Shown here one piece after another: positions 45,618 to 54,582 of a stretch of 64,000 bases of DNA. Below the pieces are notes generated by a model, which saw nothing but the letters and a program-made list of their open reading frames with translations, was not told where the DNA came from and searched no databases. This DNA comes from Bryobacteraceae bacterium (GTDB taxonomy: Bacteria; Acidobacteriota; Terriglobia; Bryobacterales; Bryobacteraceae). Each line of letters begins with the position of its first letter. Position 1 is the stretch's first letter. The DNA lies in contig JACZJQ010000330.1 in NCBI GenBank assembly GCA_014860455.1, forward strand, positions 1-64,000, given 5' to 3'. A program made the position numbers and the translations under genes.

Positions 45618-46885
45618 AGACCTATTTGCACGGCCGGCTTGGCCGTGGCGCTCTTTTTCTCTGATTTGGATTGTACAACCTTCGAAACGATCTCGGTCAC
45701 CGCGTTCCAGAGATCCTTGGGCCGAGAGATGGTGTACTCGATGCCCTTGAGAATGCGGACGGCGTTGCCGATCGAGTCCCGCCACGGATTGTTCTGCGGG
45801 TTCAGGTTGTAGTTCATGTAAAAGACCGGATACTCGATCGGGCCCACAGTCTTCAGGTCCTCGGCCGGCACGTTGCGCTCCAGCATCGCCTTCGGCCCGG
45901 CAAACACCAGCGCGTCGGGTGGACTCTCGATCGCCAGTTCGGTCCGGATCAGGTTTGACAGAAATTCGGTCTCTGAGTGCTTCTCCTGCAGGGCCGCCAT
46001 GTCGACCGTGCCCAACTGGAGCGATTCCAGTGCCTTGCCGATGGCCGGAATGTCGATGTTGCCGGCTGACTCCTGGCGGTACAGCACCTTCTGTTGCTGC
46101 AAATTGAAAGCCACCACCGAAAAGCGATGGATCCGCGGTTCGCGCTGGAACTGCCGCAGAATCGAAACCAGAGCCGCGGTATCCACCGGCCGCAAGGCCG
46201 CCGACAGCGCATTCTGCGGCGCGAAGTTCACCATCACCTTCACGTCCAGCGGACTGTCCACCTCGGCCCGCTCCACCGGCGGTTCCTCGGGAAAGCTCTC
46301 TCTTTCGCTGGCTTCGATGCGGCCCGCGGCCAGCGTCAATTCCAGTTGGCTGTCCCTCTCGGGCAGCTTGGCTTCGGCGTCCCAATACTGTGAACATACC
46401 CGCTCCAGGCGATCCCTCATCAGCCAGTCGATCTTGTAGCGGCCTTCGCCGAGATCGAATGAACCCTGAAGGTACGCATCTCCCTTCGCATCTTCTTCTA
46501 TCTGTGGGACGTGGATGCGCTGCTGAAAGTAAACAGGAGATTCACCCTCTTTTTCGGGCGTGACGCGGAAGACGATGGTCAACAGGTTCTCGACGCCGGC
46601 GAGTTCCTTGAGGGGAACGCGGATCTCATAACCGGCATGGAAGCGCAAGTCGAATCCCAGCAAGGGTTTAACCGGGTCCACCAGACAAGGCAGGTCAGTC
46701 CGCGGGTCGCGTGCTTCGAAAACAGCCATGTCGGCGCCGACAATCGATGGCGGACCGCCCTGGGCCGATCTCAGCAGGCTCTGCCCGGCCAGGCCAGGCG
46801 CGCCAACCACAGCCGCTGCAAGCAGCAGGGCGACTGCGCCCCCGAGGGGTGTCAACCGGCAACGATTATGCCTCGTGCTCCGCAT
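45614..46885 (-). CDS. Exported protein of unknown function, possibly VWA-like
   Basis: A 423-residue protein with a clear signal peptide (GGAVALLLAAAVVGAPGLAG). The ATG at 46885 follows a GGGATTGGGG site; a second ATG at 46912 lacks one. The N-terminal half is beta-rich; the C-terminal half (VMVNFAPQNAL, ILRQFQREPRIHRFSVVAFNLQQQ, PDALVFAGPKAM) resembles a von Willebrand A-like Rossmann fold of a kind frequent in acidobacterial secreted proteins, but no MIDAS DxSxS motif is seen. It is coupled to the following exported methyltransferase. Confidence 0.65.
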   Translation of the reverse strand: MRSTRHNRCRLTPLGGAVALLLAAAVVGAPGLAGQSLLRSAQGGPPSIVGADMAVFEARDPRTDLPCLVDPVKPLLGFDLRFHAGYEIRVPLKELAGVENLLTIVFRVTPEKEGESPVYFQQRIHVPQIEEDAKGDAYLQGSFDLGEGRYKIDWLMRDRLERVCSQYWDAEAKLPERDSQLELTLAAGRIEASERESFPEEPPVERAEVDSPLDVKVMVNFAPQNALSAALRPVDTAALVSILRQFQREPRIHRFSVVAFNLQQQKVLYRQESAGNIDIPAIGKALESLQLGTVDMAALQEKHSETEFLSNLIRTELAIESPPDALVFAGPKAMLERNVPAEDLKTVGPIEYPVFYMNYNLNPQNNPWRDSIGNAVRILKGIEYTISRPKDLWNAVTEIVSKVVQSKSEKKSATAKPAVQIGL

Positions 46886-47031
46886 GCCCCAATCCCTAGT
46901 TTCGATTCCCATCTTATACCGATACGCCCGCGATACGTGCCCCGTAAACGGCCGCCCTGTTTTTATAGATCGGCTGGCCCCGCCGATGGCTTCACATTCC
47001 TGGCCAACGCCATGTGCTACTCTGCCTTCGT

Positions 47032-47508
47032 ATGGCCGGACGCAGCGTTAACAAAGTCATCCTCATCGGGCACCTCGGCAAGGATGCCGAAACCCGGTTT
47101 ACCACCTCGGGAGTCGCCCTCACCCGATTCACTCTTGCGACCAACCGCCGCGTTAAGGATTCGCAGACCGGGGACTGGCGGGACGAAACAGATTGGCACA
47201 GCCTCGCCCTATGGCGCAATGAAAACCTTGGCCAGTATCTGCTCAAGGGCAAGCAGGTCTACGTTGAAGGTCAGCTCCGCAGCAGGTCCTACGAAGACAA
47301 GGACGGGCAGAAGAAGTATGTCACCGAAGTCGTGGTGGATGAGATCATCCTGCTCGGCGGCGGCGGCGGCAGAGGCGACGATGCCGGCGGCGGCTGGGGC
47401 GATGCCACCCAGCGCGCACCAATGAACCGTCCGGCACAGAAGCCCGCCTCCGGACCGCCCGAGGCCGAAATGCCGCCCGAACTCGGCGAAGACGACGTGC
47501 CTTTCTAG
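47032..47508 (+). CDS. ssb: Single-stranded DNA-binding protein
   Basis: A 158-residue SSB for replication, repair and recombination. The OB fold begins MAGRSVNKVILIGHLGKDAE and contains W-x-x-LALWRNENLGQYLLKGKQVYVEGQL; a Gly-rich linker leads to the acidic tip GEDDVPF, the docking peptide for partner proteins. The start is at 47032, since the six upstream in-frame codons are not part of the family N-terminus. Confidence 0.97.
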   Translation: MAGRSVNKVILIGHLGKDAETRFTTSGVALTRFTLATNRRVKDSQTGDWRDETDWHSLALWRNENLGQYLLKGKQVYVEGQLRSRSYEDKDGQKKYVTEVVVDEIILLGGGGGRGDDAGGGWGDATQRAPMNRPAQKPASGPPEAEMPPELGEDDVPF

Positions 47509-47568
47509 ATTCGGACTCTTCCAGTCCCGTTCGCGGCGTGATAGTGTTGCCGCATGACCGGAGTGTCC

Positions 47569-48138
47569 ATGCCCGACACGCCCGCGTCCCTGGACCTGGA
47601 CGGCGGACTCTACCTCCGCCAGCCGACCCTCGGCGATGCGCCCATCATCTATGCCGCCGTCAGCCGCCACCGCGAAGATCTGAGCTGCTGGCTGCCCTGG
47701 GTCGATGTCACCGAATCTGTGGCCGACACCATCGCCTTTGTTGAATCCTCACTCGAGCGCCGCGCCGCCGGCGAGGCCTTTGTCTACGGCATCTGGCTGG
47801 ACCTGGATTTCGTCGGGGTGATCGATCTTCATGCCGTCGATGCGCTGAACGCCTCGGCCCAGGTCGGCTACTGGCTCGCACCCCCGGCCCGTGGCTGCGG
47901 ACACATCACGCAGGCTGCCGCCGCCGTGCTCGGCATCGCTTTCGAAATCCTGGGTCTGGAACGCGTCGAGATCCGCTGTGCAGCCGGAAACGACGCCAGC
48001 GCCCGCATCCCCGAAAAGCTCGGCTTCACCGAAGAGGCCACGCTGCGCCACGCCCAGCACATCGGGCGCGACTTCGCCGACCTGAGGCTGTTCAGCCTGT
48101 TGTCGGATGAGTACCAGGCGCTGCTGAAGACCGTTTAG
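47569..48138 (+). CDS. GNAT N-acetyltransferase (RimJ/RimL type)
   Basis: A 189-residue acetyltransferase: LYLRQPTLGDAPIIYAAV (RimL-like start), VGYWLAPPARGCGHITQAAAAVLGIAFE (acetyl-CoA motif A, degenerate R/Q-x-x-G-x-G/A) and AAGNDASARIPEKLGFTEEATLRH. It may acetylate ribosomal protein N-termini or small molecules. The ATG at 47569 has GGAG 5 bases upstream and is preferred to the ATG at 47554. The end overlaps the convergent TPR gene by four bases. Confidence 0.88.
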   Translation: MPDTPASLDLDGGLYLRQPTLGDAPIIYAAVSRHREDLSCWLPWVDVTESVADTIAFVESSLERRAAGEAFVYGIWLDLDFVGVIDLHAVDALNASAQVGYWLAPPARGCGHITQAAAAVLGIAFEILGLERVEIRCAAGNDASARIPEKLGFTEEATLRHAQHIGRDFADLRLFSLLSDEYQALLKTV

Positions 48139-48443
48139 ATGAGCATGTCGAGCGCGGCCTGCATCTCGCTCTCGGCGTGGTGGTCGCCGATTTGACGGGC
48201 CGTTTCGATGCCCTGTTCGAGATAGCCGCGAGCGCCGGCGATGTCGCCCACAGATTCGCATACGCGGCCGGCCATGAAGTAGGCCGAGACGTAATTCGGG
48301 TCGCGGTTGATGAGTGAATCGAACTCCTGCTTGGCCTCGGCGAACTTCTCGCTGTTCGAGTATTCCATGGCCAGCATGAAGCGCACGCGGCTGTCATCCG
48401 GCGCCTGCTCGACCATTCCCTTCAATGCATCCAATCTCGACAT
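48135..48443 (-). CDS. Small TPR protein
   Basis: A 102-residue protein of two and a half tetratricopeptide repeats: RVRFMLAMEYSNSEKFAEAKQEFDSLINRDPN, YVSAYFMAGRVCESVGDIAGARGYLEQGIE, and a closing helix pair. A protein-interaction scaffold; partner unknown. GAGAGA lies just before the ATG. It is divergent from the thioesterase gene. Confidence 0.85.
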   Translation of the reverse strand: MSRLDALKGMVEQAPDDSRVRFMLAMEYSNSEKFAEAKQEFDSLINRDPNYVSAYFMAGRVCESVGDIAGARGYLEQGIETARQIGDHHAESEMQAALDMLI

Positions 48444-48491
48444 ATCTCTCTATGGTAGCGGGGCGGCCGGGGGGATGGTACTCTGCCATTC

Positions 48492-48986
48492 ATGGAAGGC
48501 CGCGCGGTGAGAGAGTCTGTCAGCGAGATCGCCGAGTTCGCACTGCCGATCTACGCTAATCCGCTGGGGTACCTGCTGGGCGGGCGCATCATGCACCTGG
48601 TGGACCTGGCGGCGGCGACTGCGGCGATGCGTCATGCGCGGCGCAGCGTGGTGACGGCATCAGTTGATTCGATGACGTTCCTGCATCCGGTGCGGATCGG
48701 GCAACTGGTGACGCTGAAATCGTCGGTGAACCGGGTGTTTCGCAGTTCGATGGAAGTCGGCGTGAAGGTGACGGTGGAGGATCTTAGGACCGGCGAGGTC
48801 CAGCACACCAACTCCTGCTATTTGACCTTCGTCGCGCTGGATGACGAAACCGGCCGCCCAGTGGCCATCCCGTCCGTCATCCCAGTTTCCGATACCGAAC
48901 AGCGCCGCTACGCCGAAGCCGGTATCCGCCGCGTCGCCCGCCTGGACCAGAAGCGCCAGGCGCTGAACCACGAAGAGCAGTCTTAG
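48492..48986 (+). CDS. Acyl-CoA thioesterase, hotdog fold (YciA/BACH type)
   Basis: A 164-residue hotdog-fold hydrolase. NPLGYLLGGRIMHLVDLAAATAAMRHARRSVVTASVDSMTFLHPVRIGQ is the acyl-CoA hydrolase signature with the Asp/Asn-loop and hot-dog helix; a C-terminal tail is variable. It would cleave acyl-CoA in the cytoplasm. Its stop is four bases from the convergent pyk stop, overlapping it. Confidence 0.9.
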   Translation: MEGRAVRESVSEIAEFALPIYANPLGYLLGGRIMHLVDLAAATAAMRHARRSVVTASVDSMTFLHPVRIGQLVTLKSSVNRVFRSSMEVGVKVTVEDLRTGEVQHTNSCYLTFVALDDETGRPVAIPSVIPVSDTEQRRYAEAGIRRVARLDQKRQALNHEEQS

Positions 48987-50404
48987 CGGCCCTCGCCTAC
49001 CCGGTGCAGTTTCATCAGGTTCGTCGTTCCTGGCCGCCCGATCGGCTGGCCGGCGACAAAGACTACGCTCTCGCGGGCTGTCACCCAGCCTCGCTCCAGC
49101 AGCATGCGGTCCATCTCGCCCATCATCTCGTCGGTCGACAGCAGGTCCGGTGCGATCACGGGCTTGACGCCATAGACCACGCTCAACGAACGGGCCACCT
49201 TCTCGGTCTGCGTGAAGGCGTAGATCGGCACCGGCGGTCGGAACCTGGCCACGAGGCGGGCGCTGGATCCGCTGGAGGTGAAGACGACAATCGCCGCCGC
49301 CTTGGCCAGCTTCGCCGCGTGATAGGCCTGTTGGGCTACGATCTCAGCGTGGGTGTTGCTGGTGCGCTCCGGCGGGTCGGGGAAGCCCAACTGGCGCAGG
49401 CTCTCTTCGGCCTGTTTCGCCACGCGGTCCATCATTCGCACCGCCTCAACCGGGTACTTGCCCACCGAAGTTTCGGCCGAGAGCATCACGGCGTCGGTGC
49501 CGTCGTAGATGGCATTGGCGACATCGCTGACCTCGGCGCGCGTGGGCACCGGGCTCTCGATCATCGATTCCAGCATCTGCGTGGCCGTGATGACGAACTT
49601 GCCGGCCCGCCGTGACTGGTCGATGATCGACTTCTGAATGAACGGTACCTTTTCCAGCGCCATCTCGACGCCCAGATCGCCGCGCGCCACCATCAAGCCG
49701 TCCGATTCGCTGATGATGTCCTTGATCTGCTCCACGGCTTCGGGCTTCTCGATCTTGGCGATGATGGGCAGGTTGGCGCCCTTTTCTTCGAGAAACAGCC
49801 GCAACCGCAGCACGTCGCTCGGTTTGCGCACGAACGACATCGCCACCAGGTCGATGCCCGAATCGAGGCCCGCCTGCAGATTCACCATGTCGGCGCGTGT
49901 GAGCGACGGTGTGCTCAACTGCGCGCCCGGCAGGTTTATGCCCTTGCGGTCAGAGATCCAGCCGCCGCGCTTGATGAGGCACTTCACGGCCGTTGAGTCG
50001 CCGCCAGTGACTTCCAACTCCAGGGTTCCGTCGGCCAGCAGAACGCGGTCGCCGGGCTTCAGGTCCTTGGCGAAGTCCGGATAGGTGGTGGACGCCGCCG
50101 CCGCGTCGCCGAGCACCTCTTCGGTGGTGATGGTGAAATTCTCACCCGCCTCCAGCAGCGCCTTGCCGCCCTGGAAACGCCCGATCCGGATCTTCGGGCC
50201 TTGGAGGTCTAGCAGGATGCCCACCTGCTGTCCGACGTCCTTCTCTGCCCGGCGGATCCGGGCCACCATTTCGGTCCGCTCCTGCGCTGTGCCATGCGAG
50301 GCATTCAGCCGGAAGACGTCCACTCCGGCCAGCATGAGTTCCTCGATGCGCTCTTGTGACTCAGTCGCCGGCCCCAGCGTGGCGATAATCTTTGTGTTTG
50401 TCAT
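48983..50404 (-). CDS. pyk: Pyruvate kinase
   Basis: Final glycolytic step, phosphoenolpyruvate plus ADP to pyruvate plus ATP. The 473-residue protein has TKIIATLGPATESQE at the N-terminus, MSFVRKPSDV, IIAKIEKPEAVEQ (catalytic Lys), VARGDLGVEM, TATQMLESM and SAETSVGKYPVEAVRMM. The C-terminal domain carries ASAIVVFTSSGSSARLVARFRPP. An RNA hairpin at 50414-50427 covers its only Shine-Dalgarno-like sequence. Confidence 0.97.
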   Translation of the reverse strand: MTNTKIIATLGPATESQERIEELMLAGVDVFRLNASHGTAQERTEMVARIRRAEKDVGQQVGILLDLQGPKIRIGRFQGGKALLEAGENFTITTEEVLGDAAAASTTYPDFAKDLKPGDRVLLADGTLELEVTGGDSTAVKCLIKRGGWISDRKGINLPGAQLSTPSLTRADMVNLQAGLDSGIDLVAMSFVRKPSDVLRLRLFLEEKGANLPIIAKIEKPEAVEQIKDIISESDGLMVARGDLGVEMALEKVPFIQKSIIDQSRRAGKFVITATQMLESMIESPVPTRAEVSDVANAIYDGTDAVMLSAETSVGKYPVEAVRMMDRVAKQAEESLRQLGFPDPPERTSNTHAEIVAQQAYHAAKLAKAAAIVVFTSSGSSARLVARFRPPVPIYAFTQTEKVARSLSVVYGVKPVIAPDLLSTDEMMGEMDRMLLERGWVTARESVVFVAGQPIGRPGTTNLMKLHRVGEGR

Positions 50405-50413
50405 GGAAATGCA

Positions 50414-50427
50414 CCCACCTCGGTGGG
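50414..50427 (-). promoter_or_regulatory. Leader hairpin covering the pyk ribosome site
   Basis: CCCACC-TC-GGTGGG reads on the minus strand as CCCACCGAGGTGGG. Folded as five pairs with a four-base loop it would hide GAGG, the nearest Shine-Dalgarno-like sequence, 13 bases before the pyk ATG. It lies also 22 bases upstream of uppP on the other strand. Confidence 0.4.
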
Positions 50428-50449
50428 TTACGATGGCTCTTTATCCATT

Positions 50450-51268
50450 ATGCCAATCCATCAGGCGGTGATCCTCGCCATTGTTCAGGGTCTGACCGAG
50501 TTCCTCCCCATCAGTTCCTCGGCCCATCTCGCTCTCGCCCCCTGGCTGCTGGGCTGGAAAGACCAGGGCCTCACTTTCGACATCGCACTTCACTTCGGCA
50601 CCCTGTCAGCCGTCCTGATCTACTTCTTCAAGGACTGGGTCCAGATCATCGGCCAGGCCTTCGGCTGGCGGGGCGGCGCAGACGCCCAACTCCGGATGTC
50701 GCCGAAGTTGCTGTGGACCATTGCCGCGGCTACCCTGCCTATCGGTATCCTGGGCCTGCTCTTTAAGGATGCCGCGGAAACCACCTTGCGCTCGCCCTGG
50801 GTGATTGGGACAATGCTCATCCTGGTTGGACTGCTGATGCTGTGGGCCGAGAAGTTCAGCCGCCGCGAAAAGGGGATCGGCCGGATGACGTTCGCCGACG
50901 CCATGACCATCGGCTTTGCCCAGGCGCTGGCCATCATTCCCGGCACCTCCCGCAGCGGAATCACGATCACCGCCGGCCTGTTCCGCCACATCGACCGCGA
51001 GGCCGCCGCCCGTTTCTCCTTCCTGCTTTCCACCCCGGCCATCGGGGCCGCCGCGCTGCTGGCCTTCAAGGATCTCCATGAAGCCGGCGGCGTGCCCAGC
51101 GCCGAAATCCCATCGTTCATCACGGGCATCGTGGTCAGCGCCCTCACCGGATCTCTCGTCATTGGCCTGCTTCTGAAGTACCTCCGTTCACATAGCCTGC
51201 GCTTTTTTGTTGCATACCGGATCATCTTTGGTATTCTTGTACTGGCTCTGGCTTTCTTCCGCCGTTAG
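50450..51268 (+). CDS. uppP: Undecaprenyl-diphosphatase
   Basis: Recycles undecaprenyl diphosphate to the monophosphate carrier used for peptidoglycan and for the polysaccharide operon at 0.4-13.9 kb. The 272-residue membrane protein shows QGLTEFLPISSSAHLALAP and the PGTSRSGITITAGLF phosphate motif, with about eight hydrophobic segments. The ATG at 50450 gives the standard MPIHQAVILAIVQG start; the in-frame extension to 50423 is unlikely. ftsK follows after 5 bases. Confidence 0.96.
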   Translation: MPIHQAVILAIVQGLTEFLPISSSAHLALAPWLLGWKDQGLTFDIALHFGTLSAVLIYFFKDWVQIIGQAFGWRGGADAQLRMSPKLLWTIAAATLPIGILGLLFKDAAETTLRSPWVIGTMLILVGLLMLWAEKFSRREKGIGRMTFADAMTIGFAQALAIIPGTSRSGITITAGLFRHIDREAAARFSFLLSTPAIGAAALLAFKDLHEAGGVPSAEIPSFITGIVVSALTGSLVIGLLLKYLRSHSLRFFVAYRIIFGILVLALAFFRR

Positions 51269-51273
51269 GCGGG

Positions 51274-53757
51274 ATGAAGGTACGTTTACACAGTTTTGGC
51301 GCTCGCGTCCGCGAGGCAGCCGGGATCGTGATCCTGGCAGGTGCGGTTGCGTTTATCTGCGCGCTCCTCTCCTACACCCCGTCTGACCCCTCCTTGAACA
51401 CGGCATCGGGAGTAGACCGTCCAGGCAATTGGATCGGCCCGATCGGCGCACACCTCTCCGACCTCTGCTATCAGACCTTCGGACTCGCCGCCTGGCTGAT
51501 TCCGTCGATTATCGCCATTGGCGGCTGGGCTTGGTTCCGGCGCCGGGAATGGCACTCTCCCGGAGTCCATTTCGCCGGCTACGCGCTGATGACGGTTTGC
51601 GTGGCCGCAGCCGCCAGTATCCTCGCCCCCGTGCGCCCTTATGACGGAGCCTTTGAGATCGGCGGCGCCGCAGGCTTCCTCATCTCCACTTCCCTGATCG
51701 GCATCCTCAACCCCGTGGGCAGCCTCATCGCGCTCGCCACGCTGTTGATCCTGTCACTCTATCTGGTTTCCACTTTCTCGCTCTCCTCCGCCGGCGACGC
51801 GGTCGAGTCGTGGTTGGCCCCGCGACTCGACCGTTTGCGTCGCCGGAAATCCGAACCCCAGCCCGACTTGGTCTACGTGCCCGAGACGCCCGCGCAAGCG
51901 ATGGCCGCCGCAGCCGGGGCCGGACACGGGATGGCGTTTTCCTCGCCCGGCCTGACCGCCGACCTCGAAGCCGGCTATGCCGACCAGCCCTACGAGCCGC
52001 AGTATGAGATCCGCGACGAGGTCTTCGCCCAAGACGCCGCCCTCGCTCTTCATCAAGCATCGGGCGGCTACTCCAACGGCCGCGGTTCAAGTGGCTACTC
52101 CGGCGGCTCCGGCAACGTTGCCGTCGAAGACGACCTTGCCCCATGGGAAGACGCCGCCGATCCCGAGATTCCCATCCAGGAGCTTGCGCCCGAAGAGCCG
52201 GCCATCACACCGCCCGCGCCCGAGCCCGTCAAGGCCGCCAAGATATCCCACTCACCGGTGCCGGCCTGTTTCCAAAGGCCGCCAACCAAGTTGCTCAACC
52301 CCGTCCCCGATCGCGAACTCTACGATTCCGACGAACTCAAGGAGATCGCCTCCAGCATCAAGGCCAAGCTGGAAGAGTTCAACGTCCGCGGCAACGTAGT
52401 CCAGATCAATCCCGGGCCCGTCGTCACGACGTTCGAATTCAAACCCGACGCCGGTGTCAAAATCGCCAAGATCACCACGCTGGCCGAAGATCTCTGCCTG
52501 GGACTTCAAGCCGAATCGATCCTGATCGAACGCATCCCCGGCAAGCCCACTGTCGGCATCGAGGTCCCCAACACCCGCCGCGAGACGATTTCGCTGCGCC
52601 AGATCATCGAATCGGCCGAATTCCAGGACGCCCACTCGCACCTGACCATCGCGCTGGGCAAAGACATCAGCGGACGGATCCGCATCACCGAACTCGACAA
52701 GATGCCGCATCTTCTCATCGCCGGTTCGACGGGTTCCGGCAAGTCCGTGATGCTGAACGCGCTGATCATGTCGCTGATCTACAAGTCGACGCCCGACGAG
52801 GTCCGCATGATCATGGTGGATCCCAAGCGCGTCGAGCTCGGCATCTACGACGGCATCCCCCACCTGCTCACGCCCGTTATCACAGAGCCGAAGAAGGCCG
52901 TGAACGCACTGCGCAACGCCGTCCTCGAGATGGAGCGCCGTCTGAAGCTGCTGGCCTCGCACGGCGTCCGGAACATCGATCAGTTCAACAGGAAGATGCG
53001 GCAGGCCATGGACAAGCCGCTCACGCTGTTCCCGGAATCCGACCTCCGGGTGCTGGACGAAGACAAGCCGCTGCCCTACATTCTTGTGGTGATCGACGAG
53101 CTGGCCGACCTGATGATGCTCGAACGCGCCGGCGTCGAGGCCAGCGTCATCCGATTGGCCCAGATGGCCCGCGCCGTCGGCATCCACCTGGTGCTGGCCA
53201 CGCAGAGGCCGTCGGTGGATGTGATCACCGGCCTCATTAAGGCCAACTTCCCGGCCCGCATTTCTTTCCGTGTCGCCACGCGCGTCGATTCGCGGACTGT
53301 GCTCGACGTCATGGGCGCGGAACACTTGCTGGGCAAGGGCGACATGCTCTTCCTGCCGCCGGGCAGCGCGCGATTGGTGCGAGTGCACGGCGCGTTTGTC
53401 ACCGAAAACGAGATCACCGAAGCGGTCGATTTCTGCCGCCAGCAGGCGCAGCCCGACTACGATGAAAGCTACCTCATCGCGCCGCCGTCGGAAGACGATG
53501 AAGACGGCTCGTGCGACATCGTCGACGAAGTGGAAGACCCACTATATGTCGATGCCGTCGGCGTGGTCTGCGAGATGGGCAAGGCTTCGACGTCGATCCT
53601 GCAGCGGCGTCTGCGGCTGGGCTACGGCCGCGCCGCCCGCATCCTGGACCGGATGCAAAGAGAAGGAATTATCGGCCCGCCCGACGGGTCGCGCCCGAGA
53701 GACGTTTTGCGCCGTCCCGACTTCCTGGACGCGCCGGGCGATGAGAGTTTGCGCTGA
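51274..53757 (+). CDS. ftsK: DNA translocase FtsK/SpoIIIE
   Basis: Chromosome segregation motor at the division septum. The 827-residue protein has four N-terminal membrane segments (about residues 12-165), a variable Pro/Glu-rich linker (180-330), and a RecA-like motor with Walker A GSTGSGKS (near 484), Walker B VVIDELADLMM and RPSVDVITG. The C-terminal winged-helix gamma domain (VDAVGVVCEMGKASTSILQRRLRLGYGRAARILDRM) would read KOPS-like DNA polarity signals. Shares a transcript with uppP and ends in a strong terminator. Confidence 0.97.
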   Translation: MKVRLHSFGARVREAAGIVILAGAVAFICALLSYTPSDPSLNTASGVDRPGNWIGPIGAHLSDLCYQTFGLAAWLIPSIIAIGGWAWFRRREWHSPGVHFAGYALMTVCVAAAASILAPVRPYDGAFEIGGAAGFLISTSLIGILNPVGSLIALATLLILSLYLVSTFSLSSAGDAVESWLAPRLDRLRRRKSEPQPDLVYVPETPAQAMAAAAGAGHGMAFSSPGLTADLEAGYADQPYEPQYEIRDEVFAQDAALALHQASGGYSNGRGSSGYSGGSGNVAVEDDLAPWEDAADPEIPIQELAPEEPAITPPAPEPVKAAKISHSPVPACFQRPPTKLLNPVPDRELYDSDELKEIASSIKAKLEEFNVRGNVVQINPGPVVTTFEFKPDAGVKIAKITTLAEDLCLGLQAESILIERIPGKPTVGIEVPNTRRETISLRQIIESAEFQDAHSHLTIALGKDISGRIRITELDKMPHLLIAGSTGSGKSVMLNALIMSLIYKSTPDEVRMIMVDPKRVELGIYDGIPHLLTPVITEPKKAVNALRNAVLEMERRLKLLASHGVRNIDQFNRKMRQAMDKPLTLFPESDLRVLDEDKPLPYILVVIDELADLMMLERAGVEASVIRLAQMARAVGIHLVLATQRPSVDVITGLIKANFPARISFRVATRVDSRTVLDVMGAEHLLGKGDMLFLPPGSARLVRVHGAFVTENEITEAVDFCRQQAQPDYDESYLIAPPSEDDEDGSCDIVDEVEDPLYVDAVGVVCEMGKASTSILQRRLRLGYGRAARILDRMQREGIIGPPDGSRPRDVLRRPDFLDAPGDESLR

Positions 53758-53763
53758 CGCTTA

Positions 53764-53811
53764 AACCCTGGGGGCCTAATATTCCTGAGCCAGGCCCCCA
53801 GGGTTCTTTTT
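53764..53811. terminator. Strong intrinsic terminator between ftsK and the pirin gene
   Basis: A perfect 14-bp stem (53764-53777 with 53792-53805, arm ACCCTGGGGGCCT plus one A-T pair) with a 14-base loop, followed by TCTTTTT on the + strand. It lies 7 bases after ftsK and 18 bases from the convergent pirin stop, so it may serve both, though the U-run is good only for ftsK. Confidence 0.9.
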
Positions 53812-53822
53812 CGCAGCCGGAC

Positions 53823-54521
53823 TTACTTAACGTCAAACACAAGCACCTCGGCCTTCTTCAACGTCTCGATTTGAAGCAGCGATTCCTGTTCCAGCGCCAT
53901 TGCATCGCCGTCGTTCAAGATCTGGCCGTTCGCGGTCACCTCTCCGCCTGCCACTTGCAGCCACACGCCACGGCCTTCGGCGATCGGGTATTCGACCGTG
54001 CTGCCCGCATCCAGCCGTCCTGCGAGAACCACGGCATCCTGATGGATCGTCACTGAGCCTTCGCGGGCGTCTCTGGACGCAATCACGCGCAGCCTGTTCC
54101 GTAACTCCTCCGGAGAAAACGCCGTCTGCTCGTAGCCCGGTTCCAGGCCCGGCCGTTCTGGATGGATCCAGATCTGCAGCAGCCGCATGTCTTCGGTCTC
54201 AGAGCCGTTGGCTTCGCTGTGGAAGATGCCCGTGCCGGCGGTCATGCGCTGGATTTCGCCGGGCCGCGTTTCGCCCTTGGCGCCGGTGGAATCCTCGTGC
54301 ACGATGCTGCCGTTCAGCACCCAAGTGAGGATCTCCATGTTCTCGTGCGGGTGCATGCCGAACTTGCCGCCGCCGCCGATGAAATCGTCGTTGATGACGC
54401 GCAGTGTCCGGAAGCCCATGTGCTCCGGGTCGTAATAGCGGTTGAACGAAAACGAGTGGCGGCTGTCGAGCCAACTCCACTTCGAGCGGCCCCGGTCTTC
54501 ACCCTTTCTTACTTTGATCAT
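53823..54521 (-). CDS. Pirin-family bicupin
   Basis: A 232-residue pirin (YhhW-like). The N-terminal cupin has RHSFSFNRYYDPEHMGF, KFGMHPHENMEILTWVLNG and GIFHSEAN, which supply the His/Glu metal site; some relatives act as quercetinases or as redox-sensing regulators. It starts at MIKVRKGEDRGRSKWSW. It is the third gene of a serine hydrolase-MarR-pirin unit. Confidence 0.92.
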   Translation of the reverse strand: MIKVRKGEDRGRSKWSWLDSRHSFSFNRYYDPEHMGFRTLRVINDDFIGGGGKFGMHPHENMEILTWVLNGSIVHEDSTGAKGETRPGEIQRMTAGTGIFHSEANGSETEDMRLLQIWIHPERPGLEPGYEQTAFSPEELRNRLRVIASRDAREGSVTIHQDAVVLAGRLDAGSTVEYPIAEGRGVWLQVAGGEVTANGQILNDGDAMALEQESLLQIETLKKAEVLVFDVK

Positions 54522-54543
54522 GCGACCCTCCCTGGAGTATCGA

Positions 54544-54567
54544 TTAACGCGTCAACTAACCGCGTCA
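54544..54567. promoter_or_regulatory. Candidate MarR operator upstream of the pirin gene
   Basis: A near-perfect 12-bp palindrome TTAACGCGTCAA (54544-54555; one mismatch) overlaps two direct repeats, TAACGCGTCA (54545-54554) and TAACCGCGTCA (54557-54567). They lie in the 61-base gap between the marR and pirin genes. Binding by the neighbouring MarR protein is inferred. Confidence 0.45.
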
Positions 54568-54582
54568 CGATAATTGATGAAG

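Noticed and set aside
52143-53388. Large open frames on both strands inside ftsK
   Set aside because: Compositional shadows; FtsK motifs are complete in the chosen frame.
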